From positions 3,795 to 67,794 of the forward strand of contig NZ_FQUX01000002.1 of NCBI RefSeq assembly GCF_900129275.1: a stretch of 64,000 nucleotides of DNA. The letters run 5' to 3'. A program made the position numbers and the translations under genes. The notes beneath the pieces are model-generated. The model saw only the letters and a list, made by a program, of their open reading frames with translations, did not search any database and was not told the DNA's origin. The stretch comes from Arenibacter palladensis. Lineage in GTDB: Bacteria > Bacteroidota > Bacteroidia > Flavobacteriales > Flavobacteriaceae. Shown here in pieces: positions 15,462 to 23,468 of the stretch (position 1 is the stretch's first letter; the number at the start of each line of letters is the position of its first letter).

Positions 15462-17858
15462 TTATTCCTCCGCTGTATTTAATTCGTTTATCATTTGGAA
15501 ATGTATACCATCAAAAAAATCAATTATTGACAAGCAGTCTTTTGAAATTGAATCTAATGTCTGGTTAGCTATAAAATTGGTGTTTTCAAGCTGTTGCATA
15601 TTCCCGTGTGAAAAATTATCGCAAACATTGTTAATCATTTGAAGCTTATCCTTTATGTTTTCATTGGTTATAGAATCCACGGTCATTAATGGTAATGAGC
15701 TAAAGTCAATATAATCTTTAATGAAATCATCCAATCCAGGAGATTGGTTTACGTTTTTTGCTCTGGTTAATTTAGCATACTTGAAACTGAAAAAAGTTTC
15801 TAAAACTCTTCTTATATAATTTGGTAAATATTTCCTTGCTTCATCATAGTTTTTATCATTCTCTTCTATAAAAGAACTTATACTTTCAATCATATAATAA
15901 TAAGGAGTCTGAAAGTTTTGCAAACTCTTAGGTAAAATGTCAATATTTCCATTAGAAATGAGATAACAACTTTTTCCTTTTCGAAATGATGGGTAAATGT
16001 ATTTCAGAAAGAAGAAATTATGGCTTAGTATGAATAATTGCTTATAATCATGAAACGTGTCGTAAATTAAAGATGCAGTGTTATAAATACGATTATCATC
16101 GAGACTTGAAATAGGGTCGTCTATTACAATGATTGTCTGACTAGGATTCTTGGTTTCAATTGTAACTTTACTTAAAAAATAAGAAAAAGCTAGGGCTGTT
16201 TTTTCTCCTTCGCTTAATGTGTTCCTTAAGCGTGATTTAATCTGAGATTGAGATTTATACTTTACAAGAATATTATCTCCTTCACTTTCTTCATTTAAAT
16301 CAATTGTAAAGTGATTTATACCAAGTCTAATCAAAAACTCACCGACCTTTTTAGCTTCAAGCTTTAAATCTTTGAGCCTTTGAACTTTTTCTTCCTGTAA
16401 TACTTCAATTTCTTTTTCTGTTTTAATTCGTAATTCACAATTTGAATGGTACTTTTCAACTCCGTTTAATTTAGAGTTTAGACTCTTATAAACTAATGAT
16501 TTATAGATGCCTCTAATAGTAGATTCTATCTCGCTTGGAGATTTAATCTTTGATAATAAATTTTCTTTTAAGGATTCAACATATGAACTTAATTCTTCCA
16601 TCACTTGATTGTGATTCATTAGACGAGTTCTAATATCAGAGAAATCGAAAGTTATGTTTTTATTAGAATTGTTTTTCTTTTTATTCAATCCGTCTTTTAT
16701 CTCACTCAGCAATCTTTCAAGTTCAATTGTTGTAAACTCGCTTGGACTATGATTGATAAAATCAGAATATTTAATATATAGTTTTAAAAGCTTTTCGTAA
16801 TTCGTATTGGTTTCTTTAATTGTTTTGATTTGCTGTTCTATTAAAGAAATCTGTTCGTCAATTTTGGTAATAAAAACCTCATATTCTTTATCGAAATACG
16901 CAGAAAATGAGTTGACTAAATCAATATAAGAATCATTTATATTTGAATCGCAAAGAGGGCATTTTTTGTTTTGAATAGAGCTAATCTTTTTGAACAACTC
17001 ATTACCAAATTTATACCATGGTTCAACTTTTCTAACATCATCTTCTTCTACAATTTCTTGGTAATCTGATATTTTCTTTGTCAAAGAATCTGTTGCTATT
17101 TTAGACACAGAATCCTGAAACACTTTATTAATATCAGATTTAAGAATTTTAATCTGAGGAAAAGTCAATTGAGAAAAGCTTTGAATATCTTCTTCAAGGC
17201 TTTTTTGATTTTTTGAAAGTTTATGCTCTTTAATTTTAAGATTTAGTTTCTCTTGTAACTGTTCTACAGAATCAGTAGGAACAGAACTTGCATCAGGTAA
17301 CTTTTTATCTATTGATAATTGTTTGTTTGCGAAATGCTTTCTGAAATCTGAGTTATAATCCTTTTTTATTTGAGAGAAGTCCTCTTCAGCTTTTTTAATT
17401 TTTTTATTAATTCCTTTTATTATTTCTTCCTTAGTTTCAATATTATCGGTAATTTTCTTTATTTCAGGGTCATTAAGTTCTGTAGAAGAAACATTGAATT
17501 TTTTCAGATTTCCTTTAGTTCCATCATAAACATGGTCAGAAATAAAATTGGAATTAAAAACAAATACATTCCTATTATTTTGGCTTTCAGTAGGTGGATA
17601 TGTAAGTTTTTGATTGTTTCCAGTAGCTATTTTTATTTTACTAGAATCATGATTTTTTAAATCTTGAAATAATTCCTTTTTCTTGTCCTCAGAGTAGTTA
17701 GATTTTGAAGTTACTAAGTTGAAAATATTTGATAAAGAAGTTTTTCCCGAACCATTAAAGCCAAATATGAAGTTGTATTTTTGAAATTCAGGGATATCAT
17801 TCCATTGAAAAGAATCAAAGCAACTAATTTTTTCAATGTGTTCTATATTCTTTATCAT
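15462..17858 (-). CDS. RloC-like AAA/ABC ATPase, candidate tRNA anticodon nuclease
   Basis: A 798-residue protein. Walker A 'GFNGSGKT' (G33-T40) is followed by a long coiled coil with a zinc-hook-like CxxC (C300/C303, 'KKCPLCDSN'). Then come an ABC signature 'LSEGEKTA', a Walker B 'TIIVIDDPISSLDDNR' and an H-loop 'LSHNFFF'. The C-terminal domain has an RxxxE pair ('YIRRVLETFF') and a later histidine ('NVCDNFSHGN'). RloC and PrrC cut the tRNA anticodon loop during phage attack and use an Arg-Glu-His set at their C-terminus with the same RxxxE spacing, as I recall. The wider AAA_13 family is less specific, so nuclease activity is inferred. Cassette-like ends flank the gene. Confidence 0.75.
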   Translation of the reverse strand: MIKNIEHIEKISCFDSFQWNDIPEFQKYNFIFGFNGSGKTSLSNIFNLVTSKSNYSEDKKKELFQDLKNHDSSKIKIATGNNQKLTYPPTESQNNRNVFVFNSNFISDHVYDGTKGNLKKFNVSSTELNDPEIKKITDNIETKEEIIKGINKKIKKAEEDFSQIKKDYNSDFRKHFANKQLSIDKKLPDASSVPTDSVEQLQEKLNLKIKEHKLSKNQKSLEEDIQSFSQLTFPQIKILKSDINKVFQDSVSKIATDSLTKKISDYQEIVEEDDVRKVEPWYKFGNELFKKISSIQNKKCPLCDSNINDSYIDLVNSFSAYFDKEYEVFITKIDEQISLIEQQIKTIKETNTNYEKLLKLYIKYSDFINHSPSEFTTIELERLLSEIKDGLNKKKNNSNKNITFDFSDIRTRLMNHNQVMEELSSYVESLKENLLSKIKSPSEIESTIRGIYKSLVYKSLNSKLNGVEKYHSNCELRIKTEKEIEVLQEEKVQRLKDLKLEAKKVGEFLIRLGINHFTIDLNEESEGDNILVKYKSQSQIKSRLRNTLSEGEKTALAFSYFLSKVTIETKNPSQTIIVIDDPISSLDDNRIYNTASLIYDTFHDYKQLFILSHNFFFLKYIYPSFRKGKSCYLISNGNIDILPKSLQNFQTPYYYMIESISSFIEENDKNYDEARKYLPNYIRRVLETFFSFKYAKLTRAKNVNQSPGLDDFIKDYIDFSSLPLMTVDSITNENIKDKLQMINNVCDNFSHGNMQQLENTNFIANQTLDSISKDCLSIIDFFDGIHFQMINELNTAEE

Positions 17859-17894
17859 ACGTTCAATTTAGTAGGATGTCTTTTTTTTGTATTA

Positions 17895-18028
17895 GCTACA
17901 ACGTTTATGTATAAGAATAGTTGCGGGTTTGTATGCGAGGATTTTCCGAAGGAAAATCAGACGTTACAAACACGCAACGACCTTTGATTAAGCACTAAAC
18001 CGCAATTATTTTTATACGGTGTTGGCAT
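17895..18028 (-). repeat. Fold-back element B (attC-like) upstream of the RloC-like gene
   Basis: On the + strand GTATAAGAATAGTTGCGG (17909-17926) pairs with CCGCAATTATTTTTATAC (18000-18017), 16 Watson-Crick and 2 G-T. Inside, GTTTGTATGCG pairs roughly with CGTTACAAAC, and the tip is GATTTTCC-GAA-GGAAAATC. In gene direction it opens with ATGCCAAC (18028-18021), 10 bases after the 270-residue gene's stop, and closes with GTTGTAGC (17902-17895), 36 bases before the RloC-like start. The two ends are not complementary to each other but each matches the far end of its own neighbouring cassette. Confidence 0.8.
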
Positions 18029-18038
18029 TTCGTATTTT

Positions 18039-18851
18039 TTAATTTAGTTGCGTATTAGTATTGTTTTTAATTTCTGCTGCTATGTCGGGTCTTTTTTTTA
18101 CAATAATTTCATCAAATATTTTTTGAATAAATGGAGCAACCCAATATTGAGATTCCTCTTCTGGGGACAATCCTAAATCTAATGAATCAACATAATCGCT
18201 AGACATAAAATAATGATCATTAAGATAAAAGATATATGCAAAATGTTGAATGAATAAAGATTCTAAAAAGTACGAGAATAAATCCAAATGTTTTATTCTT
18301 TCTGGATTATGAATCTCATTGTCATTAAGCATTACATTATGATAGAAATTATAATGAGTATTGTCATTACATTTCTCTCTCACTTTTTTATATCTATCGT
18401 CTTTTTTTAATAAATCGCTGATTGGCTTTAGTTTTGGAGATTCCTTAATGTAGCGTGAAATAATTCTAAATTCAGGAATTGTCTCAGTTCCGTTTATCCA
18501 ATTATCAATTTGTTCAACAATTAAGTTGTCAATGCTAAAATTATTATTAAGGTATAAGTTTGTGTAGACATTTATTAGTGTAGAGTCAAAATACTTTCTT
18601 AATAAAGCATAAGCATCATTTATTCTTCCTTTACTTAAAATTTCAGAAATTGAATCGATTGTACCTTTGGTAGACGAATAAGTATAGGTGTCTAAATTCA
18701 GAATGGCTTTTGTTCCTTGTGAAGTCCAATTCATTATGGAATATGACAAAGAATTATAAAATTCTGAATAAGATTTTAGTTCATCAAAAACTTTATGTTC
18801 AGTGTATTCTTTTCCTAATTGTTCTTCTATACTTATACCTTTAAATTCCAT
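18039..18851 (-). CDS. Hypothetical 270-residue protein, cassette-borne
   Basis: A soluble, largely helical protein with no signal peptide and no family I can name. Two regions recall HEPN-like helical RNases: 'DAYALLRKYFDSTLIN' (about residues 80-95) and 'REKCNDNTHYNFYHN' (about residues 158-172), where polar residues precede a histidine. This resemblance is weak. Its cassette ends match: TTGGCAT begins 33 bases upstream of its ATG, and the complement ATGCCAA follows 10 bases after its stop. It lies next to the RloC-like gene, so a defence role is possible but unproven. Confidence 0.55.
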   Translation of the reverse strand: MEFKGISIEEQLGKEYTEHKVFDELKSYSEFYNSLSYSIMNWTSQGTKAILNLDTYTYSSTKGTIDSISEILSKGRINDAYALLRKYFDSTLINVYTNLYLNNNFSIDNLIVEQIDNWINGTETIPEFRIISRYIKESPKLKPISDLLKKDDRYKKVREKCNDNTHYNFYHNVMLNDNEIHNPERIKHLDLFSYFLESLFIQHFAYIFYLNDHYFMSSDYVDSLDLGLSPEEESQYWVAPFIQKIFDEIIVKKRPDIAAEIKNNTNTQLN

Positions 18852-18877
18852 GATTTATTATGAGTGAGTCTATATGA

Positions 18878-19115
18878 ATGCCAACAATTGTATATCATCA
18901 TTGATGATATACTACTTATAGCAAACTATAGAACCGCTAGACAGTACCTAAATACATCCTAATGTCCTATAATTCTTATTAATCCAATAAAATTTTCTGT
19001 GTTGGGCAGCGGGGGGAGTACTACAACCAGGGATTTGTTTCTAACCTTCTAAGTTAGCAAATATTGGTTTTGGTATTCACCAAATCGATAAAGTCCAAAT
19101 ATATCCGTTGTATGG
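18878..19115 (-). repeat. Class-2 repeat, copy C (~240 bp)
   Basis: One of four copies (others at 20377, 22188 and 27664). It starts ATGCCAACAATTG and contains the perfect dyad GTATATCATCA-T-TGATGATATAC, then TATAG-CAAA-CTATA. The centre holds the invariant block GTTGGGCAGCGG to GTACTACAACC, a stem CTAAC-CTTCTAA-GTTAG, and the end CCGTTGTATGG. In gene direction it ends at GTTGGCAT, 26 bases before the 270-residue gene's ATG. Confidence 0.85.
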
Positions 19116-19290
19116 TATTTCTTGGTGGTCCTGGGGTGGGGGTGGTACCGGTAACAAAAATCCAATCTTTGGGTATAAGGTTTACAGTATCTTATAAGAT
19201 TCAAAAGATTGTGCAGACTTCCAAAATACAGAACCCTTTGAATTAAGCACGAGGGCCGTATTGTTTTTAGATTGTGTTGGAGATATTTTG
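19116..19290 (-). repeat. Hairpin-bearing spacer beyond repeat copy C
   Basis: It contains CAATCTTT (19163-19170) pairing with AAAGATTG (19204-19211), and inside that TATAAG pairing with CTTATA. GTTGGAG at 19276-19282 lies 8 bases after the NERD stop and could be an end core (CTCCAAC on the gene strand), but it does not match the NERD cassette's start (GTTGACA). Probably a further degenerate fold-back element. Confidence 0.4.
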
Positions 19291-20355
19291 TTAGTTTCCT
19301 TTTCTGAGTAATGAGTTTGCAACACTTTCTACCTCGCTATTGGAAAGAATAGGGTCAAAGTACTCTAAGTAACTGTTAAGTTCTTTCAACAGCTTAATCT
19401 TAACATATTTGAATTCTTCCTTGGGTTTTGAGTGAATCATAACAATTATGCTTCTTATGGGTATCTGTTTAGTTCCCCAGTGGTGTTTATCCAAGCGGAT
19501 TTTATTGTTTGCCACTACAAACAACGCATAATTTGTTCTTATAATTTGATCAACAGGAGATCTTAGATCGAAGGAATTAATTGATTTCTTGCTCCAGTTC
19601 TTCGTCTCTAATATGAATATACCTGCTTGCGAGACAAGTAGATGATCAAGCTGAATAGAGTATATTCTATCGTTAGTTTTCCTGTTATAGACTGGATGCC
19701 TAAATTTTAGATTATAATCATTTATAAGTGCATAATTATCTGACAATTTTCCTATTTCTTTTTCAACTAAGCTTTCTCCAACTGCCCCAGCTATTAAGGG
19801 CCTTAGTTCATCAATTGCCTTTCTAGCATGTTCAAGCTGATTAATTTCGGGTTTGCTTCGTTCATATATTACCTTTTGCTTGTTTTCTGATAAGTAAGTA
19901 AGACTATTGGAATCATGATATATTTCTTTCTGAATATCTCTAATAGAACTATTAATGATCAACTCATAGTTATCTGTTAAATACAAAATCTTTTTATTAA
20001 GCTTCCTAATTTTAAAGAACAAAATCACCTTGATAAGAAAAAAAGCACTGCTTCTCTTCTTTTCTAAATTCTCTTTACTCTTCTTATAATTCTCAATGCT
20101 CGCATCTAATCTTCCAATCTCATTGTTCCTTACTAATTCAAGCCTATTTCCGTTATCCCTTATTCTTTCGGACTTTTGTTTTATCTCTTCAATTAAGGAA
20201 TTCTCTTGGGACTCTAATACTATTTGTTTCTCCTTTGAGAACTCTTTGCAAAACCTATTAATATCTCCAACAGAACTGAATCTCGTGATATTCCTTTTGT
20301 TCAATTCAGCCTTTAAAGTTTTTAGAGACTCAACTTGGCCGATTATTCTTGCCAT
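19291..20355 (-). CDS. NERD-domain (nuclease-related) protein
   Basis: A 354-residue protein. Residues 30-190 are coiled coil with a short hydrophobic patch ('AFFLIKVILFF', near residue 116) that could touch the membrane. The NERD domain follows: 'GAVGESLVEKEI', 'IQLDHLLVSQAGIFILETKNW' (the D...ExK nuclease-like core) and a C-terminal 'PIRSIIVMIHSKPKEEF'. NERD domains are predicted nucleases found with helicases and DNA-processing proteins. The ATG at 20355 is preferred over one at 20385 because the latter lies inside repeat copy D. It sits in the leftward cassette-like run. Confidence 0.8.
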   Translation of the reverse strand: MARIIGQVESLKTLKAELNKRNITRFSSVGDINRFCKEFSKEKQIVLESQENSLIEEIKQKSERIRDNGNRLELVRNNEIGRLDASIENYKKSKENLEKKRSSAFFLIKVILFFKIRKLNKKILYLTDNYELIINSSIRDIQKEIYHDSNSLTYLSENKQKVIYERSKPEINQLEHARKAIDELRPLIAGAVGESLVEKEIGKLSDNYALINDYNLKFRHPVYNRKTNDRIYSIQLDHLLVSQAGIFILETKNWSKKSINSFDLRSPVDQIIRTNYALFVVANNKIRLDKHHWGTKQIPIRSIIVMIHSKPKEEFKYVKIKLLKELNSYLEYFDPILSNSEVESVANSLLRKGN

Positions 20356-20376
20356 GATGGTTAGGTTAGATATTAT

Positions 20377-20612
20377 TGTCAACAATTGGATATAGCTATT
20401 AACTATAAACCTATTTTAAAAACTACAAGTCAACCAAACAGCACTTAAATACTTGCTAGTGTCCTATAATTCATATTAATCCAATAAAATTTTCTGTGTT
20501 GGGCAGCGGGGGGAGTACTACAACCAGGAATTTGTTTCTAACCTTCTAAGTTAGCAAATATTGGTCTTGGCATTTGGTTTATCGATAAAGAGCGGAATTA
20601 ACCGTTGTATGG
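20377..20612 (-). repeat. Class-2 repeat, copy D
   Basis: Same architecture as copy C: TGTCAACAATTGG at the left, the block GTTGGGCAGCGG to GTACTACAACC, the CTAAC/GTTAG stem and the right end CCGTTGTATGG at 20602-20612. In gene direction it ends 21 bases before the NERD start codon. Confidence 0.85.
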
Positions 20613-20741
20613 TGTTTTTTGCTTAACTGGCAATTGGCTATTCTCAGCGGTATACCAAGATGTATATTAAGTGGCAGATCATTATGGAATGCCAGGAAGA
20701 TTACATTTAGCGTTTATGTGTAGCGTCAGCCGTGCATATAG

Positions 20742-20861
20742 GTGCCTAACGTATTAAAATTAGAACATACGAGAGGATAATCCGTCCTAGCACACTTTTG
20801 GGCGTGGAAGGATTTTCAGAAGTAGGCGAGTACTAGCAATAAATAATACATGGTATTGTGC
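20742..20861 (-). repeat. Fold-back element E (attC-like) downstream of the WG gene
   Basis: The left end is GTGCCTAAC (20742-20750; GTTAGGC core on the gene strand). The arms CGTATTAAAATTAGAACATAC and ATGTATTATTTATTGCTAGTAC (gene strand) pair imperfectly, and an inner stem brings TAATCC near GGATTTT. A related element with the same GGATTTTC arm lies at 30.5 kb. Between E and copy D no gene is visible. Confidence 0.5.
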
Positions 20862-20876
20862 GTAGACTTTATTTTT

Positions 20877-22148
20877 TTACCATTTAGATTTTTCACCTTT
20901 TACCATTACAAAAATTCCATTATCATCAATGTAGCCTTCAATTACATCGCCGTATGTATTTGACTTTTGATATATTGCATGAGCCAAATTTGATATAATA
21001 TCAAATTTATTATTCTCTGGTTTTAAAACGTCAATTCTAAATGTCCCATAGAAAGCTCTCTTGTTTTTTACATCTAAATAGCCTACAACATTCATCCCTT
21101 TATCAGGTAAAAAACTAAATTTTATTTTTGAGGATTTATCAAAATAATATGGATTATTAGCTTCAGAACGAGAATTATAATATTGAGGTAATCCTAAACT
21201 TATACTTCTCATGTTTTCCTTGATTCCATATTCTTTCATTAATTCATCTGGGGTAATCATTTTATTTGTTCGACTGTCCATAATTGAAACTTTGCCATTC
21301 TGTCTTATCGAATATCCATTATATAATGGTCCATATTGTTCTGTATCATTGGTATAAATCACTTTACCCGTTTTGTCAATAAAGGAGTAGGTTCTATAGT
21401 CATTATAAAAAACAGTGGCCATACCCTCATTAAAATCAGAAGGTTTTTGTGAAAACTGAAGCGGTATAACCAATTTGCCATTAGTATCAATAAAACCATA
21501 TTTGATTTTTCCAAATTCATCTTTTTTTCCAACTGCTGCAAGTCCTTCAGAGAAATTGAAAACGTCGTCATAAATAGCATTTATTATAATTTTATTTTCT
21601 AAATTCTTAAATCCATGTTTATAACCACTTTGAAAAGGAATGAGTCCATCTGTTATTTTACCATAAAAATCGGCATTTTGAAGTTCGGTAATAATATGTT
21701 TTTTTCCATTTTTGTCAATAAAATGATATGTTGAACCTGAACGGTCACTAAAATCTTTTATCCGAATGTAATTACCTATAACTTCTGGTGTTACCCCACT
21801 TTTATATGGTACATCGTAATAGTCTCCTTTTCCATTCATAAAACCCGAAAACATATAATTTTTATTAATTAGAAAGAAGCCATTTTTTGATTTGCTATAA
21901 TCAAATTCATATTTATTATAAGGTGCTAAATACATTCCTTTAGAATCAATGAGGGCTGTAGAGTTACCTTTTTTAATAATCGCAGCACCTTCATACATTG
22001 GAAAAAGTTGTTCCGCATCCAGAATTACAGCATTTTGAGATATTGAACCTGGTTTTAATCTTGAACTATCATTTTGACCATAAAAAAATAAACTTGTAAA
22101 AATGCATAAGGACAACACCAAAGTTTTTGCTTTTGTTTTCATAATCAT
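20877..22148 (-). CDS. Secreted WG-repeat protein
   Basis: A 423-residue protein with a signal peptide ('TLVLSLCIFTSLFFYGQ'). The mature part consists of WG-type repeats, for example 'GKIKYGFIDTNGKLVIPLQF' and 'DYRTYSFIDKTGKVIYTND', which form beta repeats of unknown role. An ATG two codons downstream is equally possible. WG-repeat proteins are common in Bacteroidota and sometimes act in toxin or adhesion contexts. It lies between a fold-back element (15 bases after the stop) and repeat copy G (39 bases before the start). Confidence 0.75.
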   Translation of the reverse strand: MIMKTKAKTLVLSLCIFTSLFFYGQNDSSRLKPGSISQNAVILDAEQLFPMYEGAAIIKKGNSTALIDSKGMYLAPYNKYEFDYSKSKNGFFLINKNYMFSGFMNGKGDYYDVPYKSGVTPEVIGNYIRIKDFSDRSGSTYHFIDKNGKKHIITELQNADFYGKITDGLIPFQSGYKHGFKNLENKIIINAIYDDVFNFSEGLAAVGKKDEFGKIKYGFIDTNGKLVIPLQFSQKPSDFNEGMATVFYNDYRTYSFIDKTGKVIYTNDTEQYGPLYNGYSIRQNGKVSIMDSRTNKMITPDELMKEYGIKENMRSISLGLPQYYNSRSEANNPYYFDKSSKIKFSFLPDKGMNVVGYLDVKNKRAFYGTFRIDVLKPENNKFDIISNLAHAIYQKSNTYGDVIEGYIDDNGIFVMVKGEKSKW

Positions 22149-22187
22149 TATTGGTTGAATTAATTATTTACTTTTTCATTCAGCTTA

Positions 22188-22417
22188 GCCACAACAATTG
22201 CATTTCATCATTGATGCTATACTACTTATAGCAAGCTATAAAACAACTAGGCCGCAACTCGATATGTTTGAGTATACTAATAAATTAAATAAAAAGTTCT
22301 GTGTTGGGCAGCGGGGGGAGTACTACAACCAGGAATTTGATTCTAACCTTCTAAGTTAGCAAATATTGGTTTTGGTATTTTGCAAATCGATAAAGAGCGG
22401 AATTAACCGTTGAATGG
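22188..22417 (-). repeat. Class-2 repeat, copy G
   Basis: Left end GCCACAACAATTG, stem TTATAGC-AA-GCTATAA, block GTTGGGCAGCGG to GTACTACAACC, CTAAC/GTTAG stem, right end CCGTTGAATGG. It ends 39 bases before the WG gene start in gene direction. Confidence 0.85.
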
Positions 22418-22556
22418 TTAGTGGAGCTGAAAGTTATAATGATGTAAGTTGAATGTTATAATGTTGAAAGTTTTAAAGTTCACATCTGCGCTATACCAGA
22501 TGCAAAATTGGCCAGACATTGAGGTAGTGAGGTAGAGGAGGGCTCAAAGCTGGGAG
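22418..22556 (-). repeat. Tail module shared with 27.9-28.0 kb
   Basis: About 139 bases that recur with few differences at 27901-28038, again directly beside a class-2 repeat (copy H). It includes TTGAATGTTATAATGTTG, TTCACATCTGCGC and CAAAATTGGCCAGACATTG. It is a conserved companion of two of the four class-2 copies and contains no credible ORF. Confidence 0.8.
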
Positions 22557-22581
22557 TATTTGCATAGCGGGGTGAGTTCGA

Positions 22582-22630
22582 GGTTCAAGGTTTAAGGTTT
22601 AAGGTTCAAGGTCCAAGGTCCAAGGTTTAA
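22582..22630 (+). repeat. Tandem heptamer array, GGTYYAA x7
   Basis: Seven head-to-tail 7-bp units: GGTTCAA, GGTTTAA, GGTTTAA, GGTTCAA, GGTCCAA, GGTCCAA, GGTTTAA. All variation is C/T at two fixed positions. It is intergenic, 186 bases upstream of the Crp/Fnr gene. Unit number is expected to vary by slippage. Confidence 0.9.
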
Positions 22631-22815
22631 AGCAGTAAGTTTGAAAGTTCAAGGTTTTAAGAAGTATTTGGCAATTGGTTGCTATTTTTTGTCCGTTTGC
22701 CCATTCCGCCCCAAATTAACTTTCAATTTAATATCTTTAAAAAATCGGCCAGTGAAGGGGCTATATATTTAAATGATAGAACGAAGCCTTAACGCGTTTA
22801 AGTGATCTAAAATCT

Positions 22816-23391
22816 ATGTCTTACGATATACTAAAACAACACTTAAAGAAACATGTAGATCTGTCCACTGCGGATCTAGACCTTATTTCTAGCTACTTTA
22901 AACCTGCTAGTTTAAAGAAAAAGGAATTTTTATTGACCCAAGGCAGTATCTGTAAAATGGAAGGCTTTGTATTGGATGGCTGCTTTAGAGTTTTCACCTT
23001 CGATAAAAAAGGAAATGAGAACACCCTATATTTTGCCACCAAAGATTGGTGGCTCATGGATATTGATAGTTTTATGAATCAGACCCCGTCCGACCTGAAC
23101 ATACAGGCCTTGGAAGACAGCAAGGTCCTTTTAATTGACAGGCAGGATAAAATGGCGCTCTATGAATTGCTTCCCATTGTTGAAAAACTTTTTCGTATAA
23201 TATTTCAAAAGGGACTGGTTTCATGGCAAAGACGGCTAGTGCGCAATCATAGCTTTACTTCAAAAGAACGATATTTCCATTTTATACAGACCTATCCCGA
23301 CATCTCCTCCAAACTTATGGATAAACAAATTGCCAGCTATCTGGGGATTAGTCACGAGTTTTTAAGCAAAATCAAAAAAAATAAAAAATAA
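22816..23391 (+). CDS. Crp/Fnr-family transcriptional regulator
   Basis: A 191-residue regulator. Residues 1-115 form a cyclic-nucleotide-binding-type beta roll ('FVLDGCFRVFTFDKKGNENTLYF'), and the C-terminal part holds a degenerate helix-turn-helix 'KQIASYLGISHEFLSKIKK'. It lacks the four cysteines of FNR and a clear cAMP pocket, as is usual for this Bacteroidota group. A perfect TTGA-N6-TCAA box lies directly after its stop, before the next gene, so it probably controls the 23.4-26.3 kb block. Confidence 0.85.
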   Translation: MSYDILKQHLKKHVDLSTADLDLISSYFKPASLKKKEFLLTQGSICKMEGFVLDGCFRVFTFDKKGNENTLYFATKDWWLMDIDSFMNQTPSDLNIQALEDSKVLLIDRQDKMALYELLPIVEKLFRIIFQKGLVSWQRRLVRNHSFTSKERYFHFIQTYPDISSKLMDKQIASYLGISHEFLSKIKKNKK

Positions 23392-23399
23392 TATTCCCC

Positions 23400-23417
23400 A
23401 GTTGAACTTGTTCAACT
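23400..23417 (+). promoter_or_regulatory. FNR/CRP-type operator upstream of the HbpS-like gene
   Basis: AGTTGAAC-TT-GTTCAACT is a perfect dyad with 8-bp arms. It contains TTGA-N6-TCAA, the consensus layout for Crp/Fnr-family proteins. It lies 8 bases after the regulator's stop and 51 bases before the next start codon. Confidence 0.75.
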
Positions 23418-23468
23418 CTTTTGCCACCTTCATTCGAGATATTTGCATTGCTTAAAATGTAAATAACC

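Noticed and set aside
19064-19246. Open frame of 60 codons on the + strand in repeat copy C
   Set aside because: Half of it is class-2 repeat sequence, and other copies do not keep the frame.
15448-22417. Extending the matched-end cassette claim to the NERD, WG and methyltransferase genes
   Set aside because: I looked for the complements of their 5' cores (GTTGACA, GTTGTGGC, GTTACCA) after their stops and found only weak or no matches, so the claim is limited to two clear cases and one approximate (the 126-residue gene).
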